Assembly (NCBI RefSeq): GCF_000472385.1
Contig: NZ_AWZU01000020.1
Span: 38,567-102,566 of the forward strand
DNA: 64,000 nt
Origin: Bradyrhizobium sp. ARR65
GTDB lineage: Bacteria > Pseudomonadota > Alphaproteobacteria > Rhizobiales > Xanthobacteraceae
Direction: 5' to 3'
Shown: one piece after another, positions 1 to 8,509 of the stretch
Position numbering within the stretch: the first letter of the stretch is position 1
Layout of the letters: every line of letters begins with the position of its first letter
Translations under genes and position numbers: made by a program
Notes under the pieces: model-generated
Databases searched by the model: none
Told to the model about the DNA's origin: nothing
Seen by the model: only the letters and a program-made list of their open reading frames with translations

Positions 1-66
1 GCCATCCACGTCCTAGCCTGGGGGAAGAAAGACGTGGATGCCCGGGACAGCCCGGGCGTGACGGTG
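1..66. repeat. Dispersed palindromic repeat at the window edge
   Basis: Two nested palindromes are visible: a 10-base arm at 3-12 pairs exactly with 31-40, and CCCGGG-acag-CCCGGG follows at 41-56. The layout resembles short intergenic repeats that recur in Bradyrhizobium genomes (from memory). The copy may begin before the window. No gene covers it. Confidence 0.5.
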
Positions 67-99
67 GGGAGAAATCGTTCGCTCCAATCGCGCCGGGCG

Positions 100-282
100 T
101 TAAGCACCTTCGAATTCGCTCAGGTACGAAGCCCGCTTCCGTTGCTTGATCTCGTAGCAGATGCAAATCAGCCCAAGAGCAAAGACCGCGGCAGATGTCG
201 CACCGTGGCTGAACAGACCAATAAAGATGCTGAACGGCAGAATGATCCTGGCGACGTCCCGGAAAACGATCTGATTGGTCAT
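100..282 (-). CDS. Small hydrophobic hypothetical protein (60 aa)
   Basis: I do not recognise this protein. Starting at the ATG at 282 it has 60 residues, with a hydrophobic stretch over roughly residues 11-43 that could form one long or two short membrane segments, and a basic, charged C-terminus (KQRKR). The start is chosen because GAGGAG lies six bases upstream; an in-frame ATG at 345 would add 21 residues with no such site. It stands alone, convergent with nothing nearby and 250 bases from the next gene. It could still be a chance ORF. Confidence 0.45.
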   Translation of the reverse strand: MTNQIVFRDVARIILPFSIFIGLFSHGATSAAVFALGLICICYEIKQRKRASYLSEFEGA

Positions 283-533
283 TATTGCTCCTCGAAGAGG
301 AACCGATAGTCTGGGGCGTATGAACGTATTCTGAAGGGTGCCCAAGATAGACCCGTAAGGCGCAGCTCATGCCAATTGTTGGAGAACGACTTCTGCGAGT
401 CAGCAGGGCAGGAGGTACAGCACCGCGACACCGATAGCAGCCGCGATAGTCGGGCCCGCTGTTGCGGCTACCGATGCGCAGTATGTCCGTGATTTGCGCC
501 CTTGGCGAGTACCTGATGCTTCGACAGGTGAGA

Positions 534-2009
534 TCACCCCAACCGCTGATCGCGTGCATCTTCCGTCGTTTCGCTCGGCGCCGATGCCGCCGCCAGCGCT
601 GCACGCTTGCGGCTGGAGATCGCCGCCACCTTGCGGCCGGAGATCTCGTGGCCGGCATCACCGGGCATCTGCCAGAAGAAATAGGAGGAGGCGGCCGAAA
701 TGACGGCGACCACGACAAACGCCGGCGCGAAGATCGTGGCGTTGAGCTCATTCACATGCCGGAACCACATCGTGGTCTCCACCGAGAATGCGCCGACTGC
801 AACGCCCGCGGAGACCGCCAATTGCTGGTTGACGCTCACTAACGTGGTGGCCCGGCTCATCTGGGTCGGCTCGACTTCGGCATAGGCCACCGTGTTGATC
901 GCGGTGAATTGCAGCGAGCGGAAGAAGCCGCCGACGAGAAGGATGATCATGATGAGCAGCAGCGGCGTCGTCACCGTGAACAGAGCGCAGGCCGCCAGGA
1001 AGAAGGCGCTGACAACTGCATTGACGGTCATCATGTTGCGAAAGCCGAAGGTGCGGATGATCCTCGCGGCGAGTGCTTTCATCCCCATCGCACCTGCGGA
1101 GGAGGCGAAGGTGACGAGACCGGATTGAAACGGTGTCAGCCCGAAGCCGACCTGCATCAGAAGCGGCAGGAGAAACGGCAGGGCGCCGATGCCGACGCGG
1201 AACATGAATCCGCCGATAATGCTCGCCCGCAGGGTCGAGAGCCGCAGCATCGAGAAATCGAGCACCGGCGAGCCGGTCCGCCGTGCATGGATGATGTAGA
1301 GCGTCATCGAGATCGTGCCGATCCCGATCAACGAGATCACGACGCTCCAGGGCAGCAGGTTGAGCCCGGCAACCGACAGCCCGAACGCAATTCCCGCAAG
1401 CCCGATGCCTGCCAGCACCAGCCCATAGAGATCGAAGCGCTCGAGCTCCTCGCTCTTGATGGGATCGATGAAGCGCAGCGCCATGAAGATGCCGAGCAGC
1501 CCAATAGGGATGTTGATCAGGAAGATCCAGTGCCAGGAGAAATAGGTGGTGATGAAGCCGCCGAGCGGCGGGCCGATGACGGGGCCGATCAGCGCCGGCA
1601 CGGTGACCCAGGCCATCGCGTTAACCAGCGCGCTCTTGTCGATCGAGCGCAGCAGCACCAGTCGGCCGACCGGCGTCATCATCGCACCGCCCATGCCCTG
1701 CAGGATGCGCGCGATCACGAAATCGGTCACGGAGGATGAGATCGCGCAGCCGATCGAGCCCATCATGAAAACGCCGACCGCGATCGCGAACACGAGACGC
1801 GCGCCAAAACGGTCGGCGGTCCAGCCGCTCGCCGGAATGAACACGGCGAGCGACAACAGGTAGGAGGTGATGGCGAGCTTGAGCGTGAGCGGGCTTGTGC
1901 CGATATCGGCGGCGATCGCCGGCAGCGAGGTCGCAATCACCGTCGAGTCCATGTTCTCCATGAACAGGGCGGTGGCCACGATGAGCGGGATCACGCGTTC
2001 TTTGTTCAT
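534..2009 (-). CDS. MFS drug:H+ antiporter, DHA2 (EmrB/QacA) type
   Basis: This is a 491-residue inner-membrane transporter of the 14-helix DHA2 group, which exports drugs and other amphipathic compounds using the proton gradient. The N-terminal helix carries the family signature with Met-Asp-Ser-Thr-Val-Ile (about residues 19-25). The motif-C region reads GPVIGPPLGGF (about 142-152), typical of antiporters. The length is normal. No EmrA-type membrane fusion protein gene is next to it, so it probably acts alone or is a distant relative of EmrB. The C-terminal tail of about 35 residues is hydrophilic and basic. The substrate cannot be told from sequence. Confidence 0.88.
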   Translation of the reverse strand: MNKERVIPLIVATALFMENMDSTVIATSLPAIAADIGTSPLTLKLAITSYLLSLAVFIPASGWTADRFGARLVFAIAVGVFMMGSIGCAISSSVTDFVIARILQGMGGAMMTPVGRLVLLRSIDKSALVNAMAWVTVPALIGPVIGPPLGGFITTYFSWHWIFLINIPIGLLGIFMALRFIDPIKSEELERFDLYGLVLAGIGLAGIAFGLSVAGLNLLPWSVVISLIGIGTISMTLYIIHARRTGSPVLDFSMLRLSTLRASIIGGFMFRVGIGALPFLLPLLMQVGFGLTPFQSGLVTFASSAGAMGMKALAARIIRTFGFRNMMTVNAVVSAFFLAACALFTVTTPLLLIMIILLVGGFFRSLQFTAINTVAYAEVEPTQMSRATTLVSVNQQLAVSAGVAVGAFSVETTMWFRHVNELNATIFAPAFVVVAVISAASSYFFWQMPGDAGHEISGRKVAAISSRKRAALAAASAPSETTEDARDQRLG

Positions 2010-2143
2010 CTAGGCTTCAACCGCGGCGAGAAGCGGAAAGGAGAGGGGCCTGTATCATCCCGTTGCCGCGGAGACTATTGCGGAACCTGCATGGCCCCCT
2101 ACATCCTCTGCGGCGCGAATTCGCGCCCGGAGCCATCAAAACC

Positions 2144-2395
2144 ATGATCTACATCCTCGCAGCGCTGCTGCCGCCGCTGGGTTTGCTTTTGAACGGACAG
2201 CCCTTTTCGGCGGTTTTCAACCTCGTTCTGCTGGTCTTTTGCCTGGTTTTGGGGCTGTTTTTCCATGTCCTGCTGCTGGTGCCGTCGGCGCATGCGCTCA
2301 TTGCGGTCCATATGAAGCGGGAGGAGCGGAGGCACCGCGAAGTGGTGGCGGCGATCCGCCAGTACGGGCCGCCGCCGGGCTATCCGCGCTATTGA
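2144..2395 (+). CDS. Pmp3/YqaE-like small membrane protein
   Basis: The 83-residue product has two hydrophobic segments. The first holds the Leu-Pro-Pro-Leu motif (residues 8-11) typical of the UPF0057 (Pmp3/YqaE) family, and the second ends in a Pro-Ser-Ala-His motif. A charged, proline- and tyrosine-containing tail of about 28 residues follows. Members of this family are small stress-linked membrane proteins of poorly known function. The ATG at 2144 is preferred because the longer frame from 2063 adds a non-hydrophobic leader unlike the family. It stands between the divergent MFS gene and guaB. Confidence 0.6.
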   Translation: MIYILAALLPPLGLLLNGQPFSAVFNLVLLVFCLVLGLFFHVLLLVPSAHALIAVHMKREERRHREVVAAIRQYGPPPGYPRY

Positions 2396-2587
2396 GGTGC
2401 AGCGCGAAAGGCCCGTGCGAAAAGCCGCCGTATGACACTTTGATTCGTCACGGGCCCGTGCTATCGACCAGCGTCAACCCCACCGATGGGCATCGATTCG
2501 GCGGCGTCGCCTAAGGCTTCGCCGGTGGTCGTGTTCATCCCAGAATTTGCTGCGGCCGCCTATGGCCGCCAGAATGAGGAGTTGGCG

Positions 2588-4084
2588 ATGGCGAAGGTCG
2601 AGGCCCTTCAGGGCATCCGCGAAGCCTATACGTTCGACGATGTGCTCCTGAAGCCCGGCCTCTCGGACGTGCTGCCCGGCGAGGTCGATATCCGCTCGCA
2701 CGTCACCCGTGCAATACCGCTCAACATCCCGATCATCGCCTCCGCGATGGACACGGTGACCGAGGCGCGGATGGCGATCGCCATGGCGCAATCGGGAGGG
2801 CTCGGGGTGATTCACCGCAACTTCGACCCCGAAGGCCAGGCCGCCCAGGTACGGCAGGTGAAGAAGTTCGAATCCGGAATGGTCGTCAACCCGCTGACCA
2901 TCGCACCCGAGGCGACGCTTGCGGATGCGCTGGCCTTGATGAGCCATCACGGTATTTCCGGCATTCCGGTGGTGACGGGTGGTGGCGGCGGCAAGCCGGG
3001 CAAGCTGGTTGGCATTCTCACCAATCGCGACGTGCGCTTCGCCACCGATCACAGCCAAAAAGTGTCCGAGCTGATGACGCGTGACAATCTCGTCACGGTG
3101 CGCGAAAGCGTGAGCCAGGACGAGGCCAAGCGGATGCTGCACAAGCATCGCATCGAGAAGCTCCTGGTGGTCGACGATCAGTACCGCTGCGTCGGCCTGA
3201 TCACGGTGAAGGACATCGAGAAGGCGGTCGCGCATCCGCTGGCCTCAAAAGATGAGCACGGACGGCTGCGCGTGGCGGCCGCAACCACGGTCGGCGAGGG
3301 TGGTTTCGAGCGCACCGAGCGGCTGATCGATGCCGGCGTCGACCTGATCGTGGTCGATACCGCGCACGGCCATTCCTCGCGCGTTCTCGAAGCGGTCAAC
3401 CGCATCAAGCGGCTGTCCAATGCGGTGCAGGTGATCGCGGGCAACATCGCGACGAAGGATGGCGCGCAGGCGCTGATCGATGCGGGCGCGGATGCCATAA
3501 AGGTCGGTATCGGCCCGGGTTCGATCTGCACCACCCGCATTGTCGCCGGCGTCGGCGTGCCGCAGCTCACCGCGATCATGGATGCGGTGGAGGCTGCAAA
3601 GAAAGCAAATGTCTGCGTCATCGCCGACGGCGGCATCAAATATTCCGGCGATCTCGCCAAAGCGCTCGCGGCCGGCGCCGACATCGCCATGGTCGGCTCG
3701 CTGCTTGCCGGCACCGATGAGACACCCGGCGAAGTGTTTCTGTGGCAGGGCCGTTCCTACAAGGCCTATCGCGGCATGGGTTCGGTCGGCGCGATGGCGC
3801 GCGGCTCGGCCGATCGCTACTTCCAGCAGGACATCAAGGATACGCTGAAGCTCGTGCCCGAGGGCATCGAGGGCCAGGTGCCGTATAAGGGCCCGGTCGC
3901 CAATGTCATGCATCAGCTCGCCGGTGGCTTGCGCGCGGCGATGGGTTATGTCGGGGCGAAGAACCTGGAAGAATTTCACGAGAAGGCGCAGTTCGTGCGC
4001 ATTACTGGCGCCGGCTTGCGCGAGAGCCACGTACACGACGTGACCATCACGCGCGAGAGCCCGAACTATCCGGGCGGGGCGTAA
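2588..4084 (+). CDS. guaB: Inosine-5'-monophosphate dehydrogenase
   Basis: GuaB oxidises IMP to XMP with NAD+, the rate-limiting step of guanine nucleotide synthesis, in the cytosol. From the ATG at 2588 the protein has 498 residues, the usual length. It starts with the conserved YTFDDVLLKPG segment and carries two CBS domains at about residues 95-210. The catalytic loop GPGSICTTR places the active cysteine near residue 314, and the GMGSVGAM region follows near 400. A good ribosome site (GAGGAG) supports this start over the in-frame ATG at 2486. The next step, guaA, lies 4.4 kb downstream on the same strand. Confidence 0.97.
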   Translation: MAKVEALQGIREAYTFDDVLLKPGLSDVLPGEVDIRSHVTRAIPLNIPIIASAMDTVTEARMAIAMAQSGGLGVIHRNFDPEGQAAQVRQVKKFESGMVVNPLTIAPEATLADALALMSHHGISGIPVVTGGGGGKPGKLVGILTNRDVRFATDHSQKVSELMTRDNLVTVRESVSQDEAKRMLHKHRIEKLLVVDDQYRCVGLITVKDIEKAVAHPLASKDEHGRLRVAAATTVGEGGFERTERLIDAGVDLIVVDTAHGHSSRVLEAVNRIKRLSNAVQVIAGNIATKDGAQALIDAGADAIKVGIGPGSICTTRIVAGVGVPQLTAIMDAVEAAKKANVCVIADGGIKYSGDLAKALAAGADIAMVGSLLAGTDETPGEVFLWQGRSYKAYRGMGSVGAMARGSADRYFQQDIKDTLKLVPEGIEGQVPYKGPVANVMHQLAGGLRAAMGYVGAKNLEEFHEKAQFVRITGAGLRESHVHDVTITRESPNYPGGA

Positions 4085-4090
4085 AGGATG

Positions 4091-4173
4091 CCGTCGTTCC
4101 GGGCCGCGCATGAAATGCGCGAACCCGGAACCTCGAGACTCCGGGTTCGATGCTTCGCATCGCCCCGGAATGA
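4091..4173. repeat. Intergenic double-hairpin palindromic repeat
   Basis: Two adjacent hairpins follow guaB. The first runs 4097-4130 with outer arms TTCCGGG/CCCGGAA and an inner GCGCAT/ATGCGC pair. The second spans about 4141-4168 with CCGGG/CCCGG around GATGC-TTC-GCATC. A related copy lies at 51795-51885. It may end guaB transcription, but there is no T-tract, so I list it as a dispersed repeat. Confidence 0.6.
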
Positions 4174-4200
4174 GAGCGAAACAAGCAGGAGGAAAACGCC

Positions 4201-5223
4201 ATGCCCCAAGGCAAGCGCATCGTTCTGGCCTCGCGTCCCCTCGGCGAGCCCAAGCCGTCCGACTTTCGCACCGAAGACTATGAGGTGCCGTCCCCGGCCG
4301 AGGGGCAGGTTCTGCTGCGCACGATCTGGCTGTCGCTCGATCCGTATATGCGCGGGCGCATGAGCGATGCGGCCTCCTATGCGCAGCCGGTGCCGATCGG
4401 TGGCGTGATGGAAGGCGGCACGGTGTGCGAGGTGATCGCTTCCAAGAGCCCGGATTACGAGAAAGGCGATATCGTGCTGGCGCGCGCCGGCTGGCAGACG
4501 CATGCGCTTGCCGACGGCAAAGGCTTGCGCAAGATCGACCCGAAGCTTGCGCCGATTTCGACTGCGGTCGGCGTGCTCGGCATGCCCGGCATGACGGCCT
4601 ATACGGGCTTGCTCGAGATCGGCAAGCCGCAACCAGGCGAGACCGTCGTCGTTGCCGCTGCCTCCGGCGCGGTCGGCTCTGCTGTCGGCCAGATCGCCAG
4701 GATCAAGGGGGCGCGCGCGATCGGCATCGCCGGCGGCAAGGAGAAATGCGATTACGTCAAGCACGAGCTCGGCTTCGACGATTGCCTGGATCACCGCGAT
4801 CCCGAGCTCGCGGCCAAGCTCAAGCACGCATGCCCCAAGGGCATCGACGTCTATTTCGAGAACGTCGGCGGGGCCGTATTCGAAGCGGTGTTTCCGCTGC
4901 TCAACAATTTCGCGCGCGTGCCGGTTTGCGGCCTGATCGCGCACTACAACGACACCGAGGCAAAGCCGCCGAAATGGGCGGCGAGCCTGATGCGCGCCAT
5001 CCTCACAAAGCGGCTGACCTTGCGGGGCTTCATTGTCAGCGACTTTGCCGCGCGCCACGACGATTTCCTGCGCGACGTGTCGCAATGGGTGCGCGAGGGC
5101 AGGGTGAAGTACAAGGAGTTCATCACCGAAGGTCTCGACAGCGCGCCTGCGGCGCTCATCGGGCTGCTCAACGGCGCGAATTTTGGCAAGCAACTCGTGC
5201 GCGTCGGGCCCGATAAAGCGTGA
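4201..5223 (+). CDS. NADP-dependent oxidoreductase, MDR superfamily (CurA / prostaglandin reductase-like)
   Basis: The 340-residue protein belongs to the zinc-free medium-chain reductases that reduce the double bond of alpha,beta-unsaturated carbonyls with NADPH, such as E. coli CurA and leukotriene B4 12-hydroxydehydrogenase. The N-terminal catalytic fold includes SLDPYMRGRM (about residues 45-54). The Rossmann segment AASGAVGSAVGQIA lies near 152-165, followed by YFENVGG near 219-225. There are no zinc-ligand cysteine clusters. A strong AGGAGG site precedes the ATG. It may detoxify reactive enones; the physiological substrate is unknown. Confidence 0.88.
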   Translation: MPQGKRIVLASRPLGEPKPSDFRTEDYEVPSPAEGQVLLRTIWLSLDPYMRGRMSDAASYAQPVPIGGVMEGGTVCEVIASKSPDYEKGDIVLARAGWQTHALADGKGLRKIDPKLAPISTAVGVLGMPGMTAYTGLLEIGKPQPGETVVVAAASGAVGSAVGQIARIKGARAIGIAGGKEKCDYVKHELGFDDCLDHRDPELAAKLKHACPKGIDVYFENVGGAVFEAVFPLLNNFARVPVCGLIAHYNDTEAKPPKWAASLMRAILTKRLTLRGFIVSDFAARHDDFLRDVSQWVREGRVKYKEFITEGLDSAPAALIGLLNGANFGKQLVRVGPDKA

Positions 5224-5340
5224 TCAATCGACACTGCGTACGGTCGGAGCAGGGAACGCGGGAACTTCACATCTCCTTGAAGAGTTTTCAGAAACTCCGC
5301 ATCCGTCTCGTCGTTGCTTCTCTGATCAACGGAGGCATAA

Positions 5341-5628
5341 ATGAGAAGATTGAAACTTTTATCCGCCGCTTTTCTCGCCGCGGCGGCGTTCACAACTCCG
5401 GCGATGGCCGGTTGGCAAGCAACCCAGGAACCGGGCAACGTCGGGTTCAACTACCCCGACTCGCACTATCTGACTGGCGGTTACGGCGTGCGGGCCGCGC
5501 CGGGGCCGGGCTTCTATTTCCGCCATCCAGCGCCCGGCGCGATGTATGAGATACCGGCGCCCGTCTATGGCTATGGTTACGTGGGCGGTGGCTATGTCGG
5601 CGGGCCCGCCGTCTGGTACGGGCCTTAA
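5341..5628 (+). CDS. Small secreted glycine/tyrosine-rich protein
   Basis: The 95-residue product begins with a clear Sec signal peptide: a basic MRRLK start, a hydrophobic core and an Ala-Met-Ala cleavage site near residue 23. The mature part is rich in Gly, Tyr and Pro, with a C-terminal run of short YGYGYVGGG-like units. I do not recognise a named family; such proteins are common, uncharacterised periplasmic or surface proteins in rhizobia. A GGAGG site sits seven bases before the ATG. Its stop codon overlaps the stop of the convergent metallophosphoesterase gene by four bases. Confidence 0.7.
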   Translation: MRRLKLLSAAFLAAAAFTTPAMAGWQATQEPGNVGFNYPDSHYLTGGYGVRAAPGPGFYFRHPAPGAMYEIPAPVYGYGYVGGGYVGGPAVWYGP

Positions 5629-6458
5629 AGTCGCTCTTTAAGTAATTCGTCCAGGTCGAGATCGATCTGGCCGGGCGCTCTGACGTGACGAACTTCGAAC
5701 GAGTCGGGCTGGAAACGATATTCCACCAGCCCGACTTCTTTTATGCCGATCCGCTCTTGCCGCTGGTCGGAGATGATGAAACCGGCGGACGGAGCCCAGA
5801 TATGCCGGACGCCGCGCCAGGTGAAATCTCGCCGTTGATGCACGTGACCGCTGGCGATCAGGCGAACATTCGCTGCACGCAACATCTCGACCAGCCGCCG
5901 CCGCGCCGGGAATGGAACGTAGCGGATGGCGGTCGCCTCCAACTCCGGGTCCTCTGGTGTATTGAGGAAGATCGGCTTGTGCAGGAACAGCGCGACCGGC
6001 TTGCCGCCGCTGCTGGCAAGCTCCGACGCGAACCAATCGAACTGCTCGGCCTCGCTGATGAGGCCTGAATTCATCACCAGCGAATCGAGGCCGATGAAGC
6101 ACCAACCGGCTGCATCGAATCGCCAGTAGTCATCGCCAAAAGCCGAGATGAAGGCTTGCCGGCCCTTTTCATTGACCGGTTGCGCCGGCGCCGGGCCGAT
6201 CTGGGTCGGATTGTCGCCGATGTCGTGATTGCCGGGCAGATAGCGGCAGGCGACGGGGAGGGCATCATGCAGCGCGCGGGCAAATTCGAGATCATCTGCT
6301 TGCGTCGGCGCGTCGAAGGCGAGATCGCCGCTGTTGACGACGAGATCAGGGCGCGTCGCGTCGATGTGGTCAGCGACCTTGTCGAAATTATAGGTCAATT
6401 TCGTCAGGCGCCGCGCAAGATGAGTGTCCGAAATCTGCGTCAGGCGAAATTCGCTCAT
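5625..6458 (-). CDS. Metallophosphoesterase (Icc/CpdA-like)
   Basis: This 277-residue protein has the ordered metal-binding motifs of class III calcineurin-like phosphoesterases: SDTHLA (residues 10-15), NSGDLAFD (about 42-49), PGNHDIG (about 76-82), LHKP (about 160) and GHVHQ (about 203-207). Family members hydrolyse cyclic nucleotides or other phosphodiesters using two metal ions. Sequence alone does not show whether cAMP is the substrate. It is monocistronic, convergent with the small secreted-protein gene, and divergent from the MAPEG gene about 130 bases away. Confidence 0.85.
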   Translation of the reverse strand: MSEFRLTQISDTHLARRLTKLTYNFDKVADHIDATRPDLVVNSGDLAFDAPTQADDLEFARALHDALPVACRYLPGNHDIGDNPTQIGPAPAQPVNEKGRQAFISAFGDDYWRFDAAGWCFIGLDSLVMNSGLISEAEQFDWFASELASSGGKPVALFLHKPIFLNTPEDPELEATAIRYVPFPARRRLVEMLRAANVRLIASGHVHQRRDFTWRGVRHIWAPSAGFIISDQRQERIGIKEVGLVEYRFQPDSFEVRHVRAPGQIDLDLDELLKERL

Positions 6459-6590
6459 GTGTCAGGTCCTTCCCCTCGAGCATACAGCGCGCCGGCTTCG
6501 GATTCGTGACGTGTGGACGAGCCTTTGTTGTCAGGCATCGCCGCGGGCGGTATTACATATGATGGCAGGAGACCGCGAGGGGGGATTCCA

Positions 6591-7013
6591 ATGTCGGTTC
6601 AGATGGTTTTGCTGCCGCTCTTCGTGCAGATCGGCCTCACTTTCGCACTTCTGATCTGGATGGTCGGCTTGCGGCGGCAGACCTTGGTCTCGGGTGAGAC
6701 CAAGATCAGGGATATTGCGCTGGGTCAGCCGAACTGGCCGGCTCGCGCCACCCAGGTCGGCAATTGCTATCGCAACCAATTCGAACTGCCGCTTCTATTT
6801 TACGCCTTGATTGCGCTGGCACTGCCGCTGCGTCATGCCGATCTGTTTATCGTCTTGATGTCATGGCTCTTCGTCATCACCCGCTTTGCCCATGCCGGCA
6901 TATTCGTGAGTTCGAATGATCTCGGACGCCGCTCGATCGCCTGGCTCGCCGGTGCGCTGGTGCTATTGGTGATGTGGATCTATTTTGCGCTCAAGATTCT
7001 GCTGCTGATCTAA
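6591..7013 (+). CDS. MAPEG family membrane protein
   Basis: The 140-residue product has four hydrophobic segments and the MAPEG pattern, including RATQVGNCYRNQFELPLLFY in the second quarter, where the NxxExP-type signature lies. MAPEG proteins are membrane-embedded, glutathione-linked enzymes in eukaryotes; bacterial members are mostly uncharacterised. The start at 6591 is chosen because it begins right at the first membrane segment and has a GAGGGGGG stretch upstream; the longer frame from 6513 adds a polar leader. The next gene starts 34 bases downstream. Confidence 0.8.
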   Translation: MSVQMVLLPLFVQIGLTFALLIWMVGLRRQTLVSGETKIRDIALGQPNWPARATQVGNCYRNQFELPLLFYALIALALPLRHADLFIVLMSWLFVITRFAHAGIFVSSNDLGRRSIAWLAGALVLLVMWIYFALKILLLI

Positions 7014-7047
7014 ACAGTTGCGTCCACTTGCGAACTGAAAGTCTGAG

Positions 7048-8349
7048 ATGACCCCCGCTGCCCGGCTGTCCGCGGCGATTGAAGTGATCGACACGATCGA
7101 GGCGCAACGCATTCCCGCCGCGCAGGCGCTGAAGGAGTGGGGAACTGTGCATCGCTTCGCAGGCTCCGGCGATCGCGCCGCCATTGCCGGCCTGGTTTGG
7201 GACGTGCTGCGGCGGCGCGCCTCCAGTGCTTACCTGATGGATGAGGAGAGCGCGCGGGCGCGCGTGCTCGGTATGCTCAGGCTTGAGCGCGGCCTTGATG
7301 TGGAGGCGATTGCGACGCTGTGCGACGGCGGCCGCTTTGCCCCGGCGCCGCTGACCGACGCGGAGCGCAAAGCGCTCACCGAGCGCTCGCTGAAAGATGC
7401 GCCGCCGCCGGTCGCCGGCGATTATCCGGAATGGCTCGATCCCTATCTCGAGCAGGCGTTTGGCGCGGACCGTGCGCTGGAAGCCGCGGCGATGGCGAGC
7501 CGGGCGCCGCTGGATCTGCGCGTGAACACTCTGAAGGCCAAACGCGAAAAGGTGCTCAAATCGCTTGGCCATCTCGGTGCGAAGCCGACGCCGTGGTCGC
7601 CGGTGGGCTTACGGATCGAGCTGTCTGCCGATGCCCGCAATCCCGGCATCCAGGCCGAGGAGGATTTCATCAAGGGCTTTGTTGAAGTTCAGGATGAAGG
7701 CTCGCAACTGGCGGCCTTGTTTTCGGCGGCAAAACCCGGCGAGCAGGTCGTCGACCTCTGCGCCGGAGCCGGCGGCAAGACGCTCGCGCTGGCCGCGATG
7801 ATGCAGGGCAAGGGTCGGCTGATCGCGACCGACCGCGATAAGCGCCAGTTGGCGCCTATCCATGAGCGGCTGTCGCGGGCGGGCGTCCACAATGCCGAGA
7901 TCCGTGCGCCCAAGGGCGAGGCCGATCCGCTGGCCGACATCAGGTCTTCGGCAGACGTAGTCGTGATCGACGCCCCGTGTACGGGAACCGGAACCTGGCG
8001 ACGCAACCCCGACGCCAAGTGGCGCATGCGGCCCGGCGCGCTCGAGATCCGCTTGAAGGACCAGGCAGAGGTGCTTGATCGCGCGGTCGGCTTGGTCAAG
8101 CCGGGCGGCCGGATCGCTTACATCACCTGTTCGGTGTTACCGGTGGAAAACAGCCAGCAGGTCCGCGCCTTCCTGGCTCGCCATCGTGAATTTTCGATCG
8201 CGCCTCCGGATCAGACTGTGACGGTGCTCTGGGACAAGGCCGAGGACTTTACCGCGGCGGCCCTGCAGACGCATGAGGGCTGGCTGATGACGCCGCGGCG
8301 GACCGGAACGGACGGGTTTTTTATCTCGGTGCTGCGCCGGAAGAGTTAG
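7048..8349 (+). CDS. RsmB/NOP-type RNA (cytosine-C5) methyltransferase
   Basis: The 433-residue protein fits the RsmB/NOP2/Sun family, which methylates cytosine C5 in rRNA using S-adenosylmethionine. The SAM-binding motif DLCAGAGGKT lies near residues 234-243. The two catalytic cysteines are in DAPCTGTGTWRRNPD (about 310-324) and TCSVLPVENSQQV (about 361-373). The N-terminal 130 residues match the NusB-like RNA-binding part. It lies just upstream of guaA on the same strand, a neighbourhood I recall from Bradyrhizobium. Whether it modifies 16S C967 like E. coli RsmB is not shown. Confidence 0.9.
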   Translation: MTPAARLSAAIEVIDTIEAQRIPAAQALKEWGTVHRFAGSGDRAAIAGLVWDVLRRRASSAYLMDEESARARVLGMLRLERGLDVEAIATLCDGGRFAPAPLTDAERKALTERSLKDAPPPVAGDYPEWLDPYLEQAFGADRALEAAAMASRAPLDLRVNTLKAKREKVLKSLGHLGAKPTPWSPVGLRIELSADARNPGIQAEEDFIKGFVEVQDEGSQLAALFSAAKPGEQVVDLCAGAGGKTLALAAMMQGKGRLIATDRDKRQLAPIHERLSRAGVHNAEIRAPKGEADPLADIRSSADVVVIDAPCTGTGTWRRNPDAKWRMRPGALEIRLKDQAEVLDRAVGLVKPGGRIAYITCSVLPVENSQQVRAFLARHREFSIAPPDQTVTVLWDKAEDFTAAALQTHEGWLMTPRRTGTDGFFISVLRRKS

Positions 8350-8509
8350 GTCGGGACAACGTGCCCACCAGTCAAAGGGGGCGGGCATGGCGCTAAAGCC
8401 GTCTGGCCGACCTACGGATCATTGTCCTCCCTCCAAAACACGTGGACCCAGCCCGTCAAACCCCGGTTGGAGGGTTGCGGTGCAGCGTTCCGTCGCGTAC
8501 TTCCTATCC

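Noticed and set aside
909..1739. 276-residue plus-strand frame opposite the MFS gene
   Set aside because: Low-complexity Arg/Gln/His-rich translation antisense to a clear transporter; typical GC-rich shadow frame.
3245..4111. 288-residue minus-strand frame opposite guaB
   Set aside because: Antisense to conserved guaB sequence with no family features.
8429..8474. CCCTCCAA/TTGGAGGG inverted repeat upstream of guaA as a riboswitch
   Set aside because: Only an 8-base stem with a 30-base loop and no purine-riboswitch core; could be chance.
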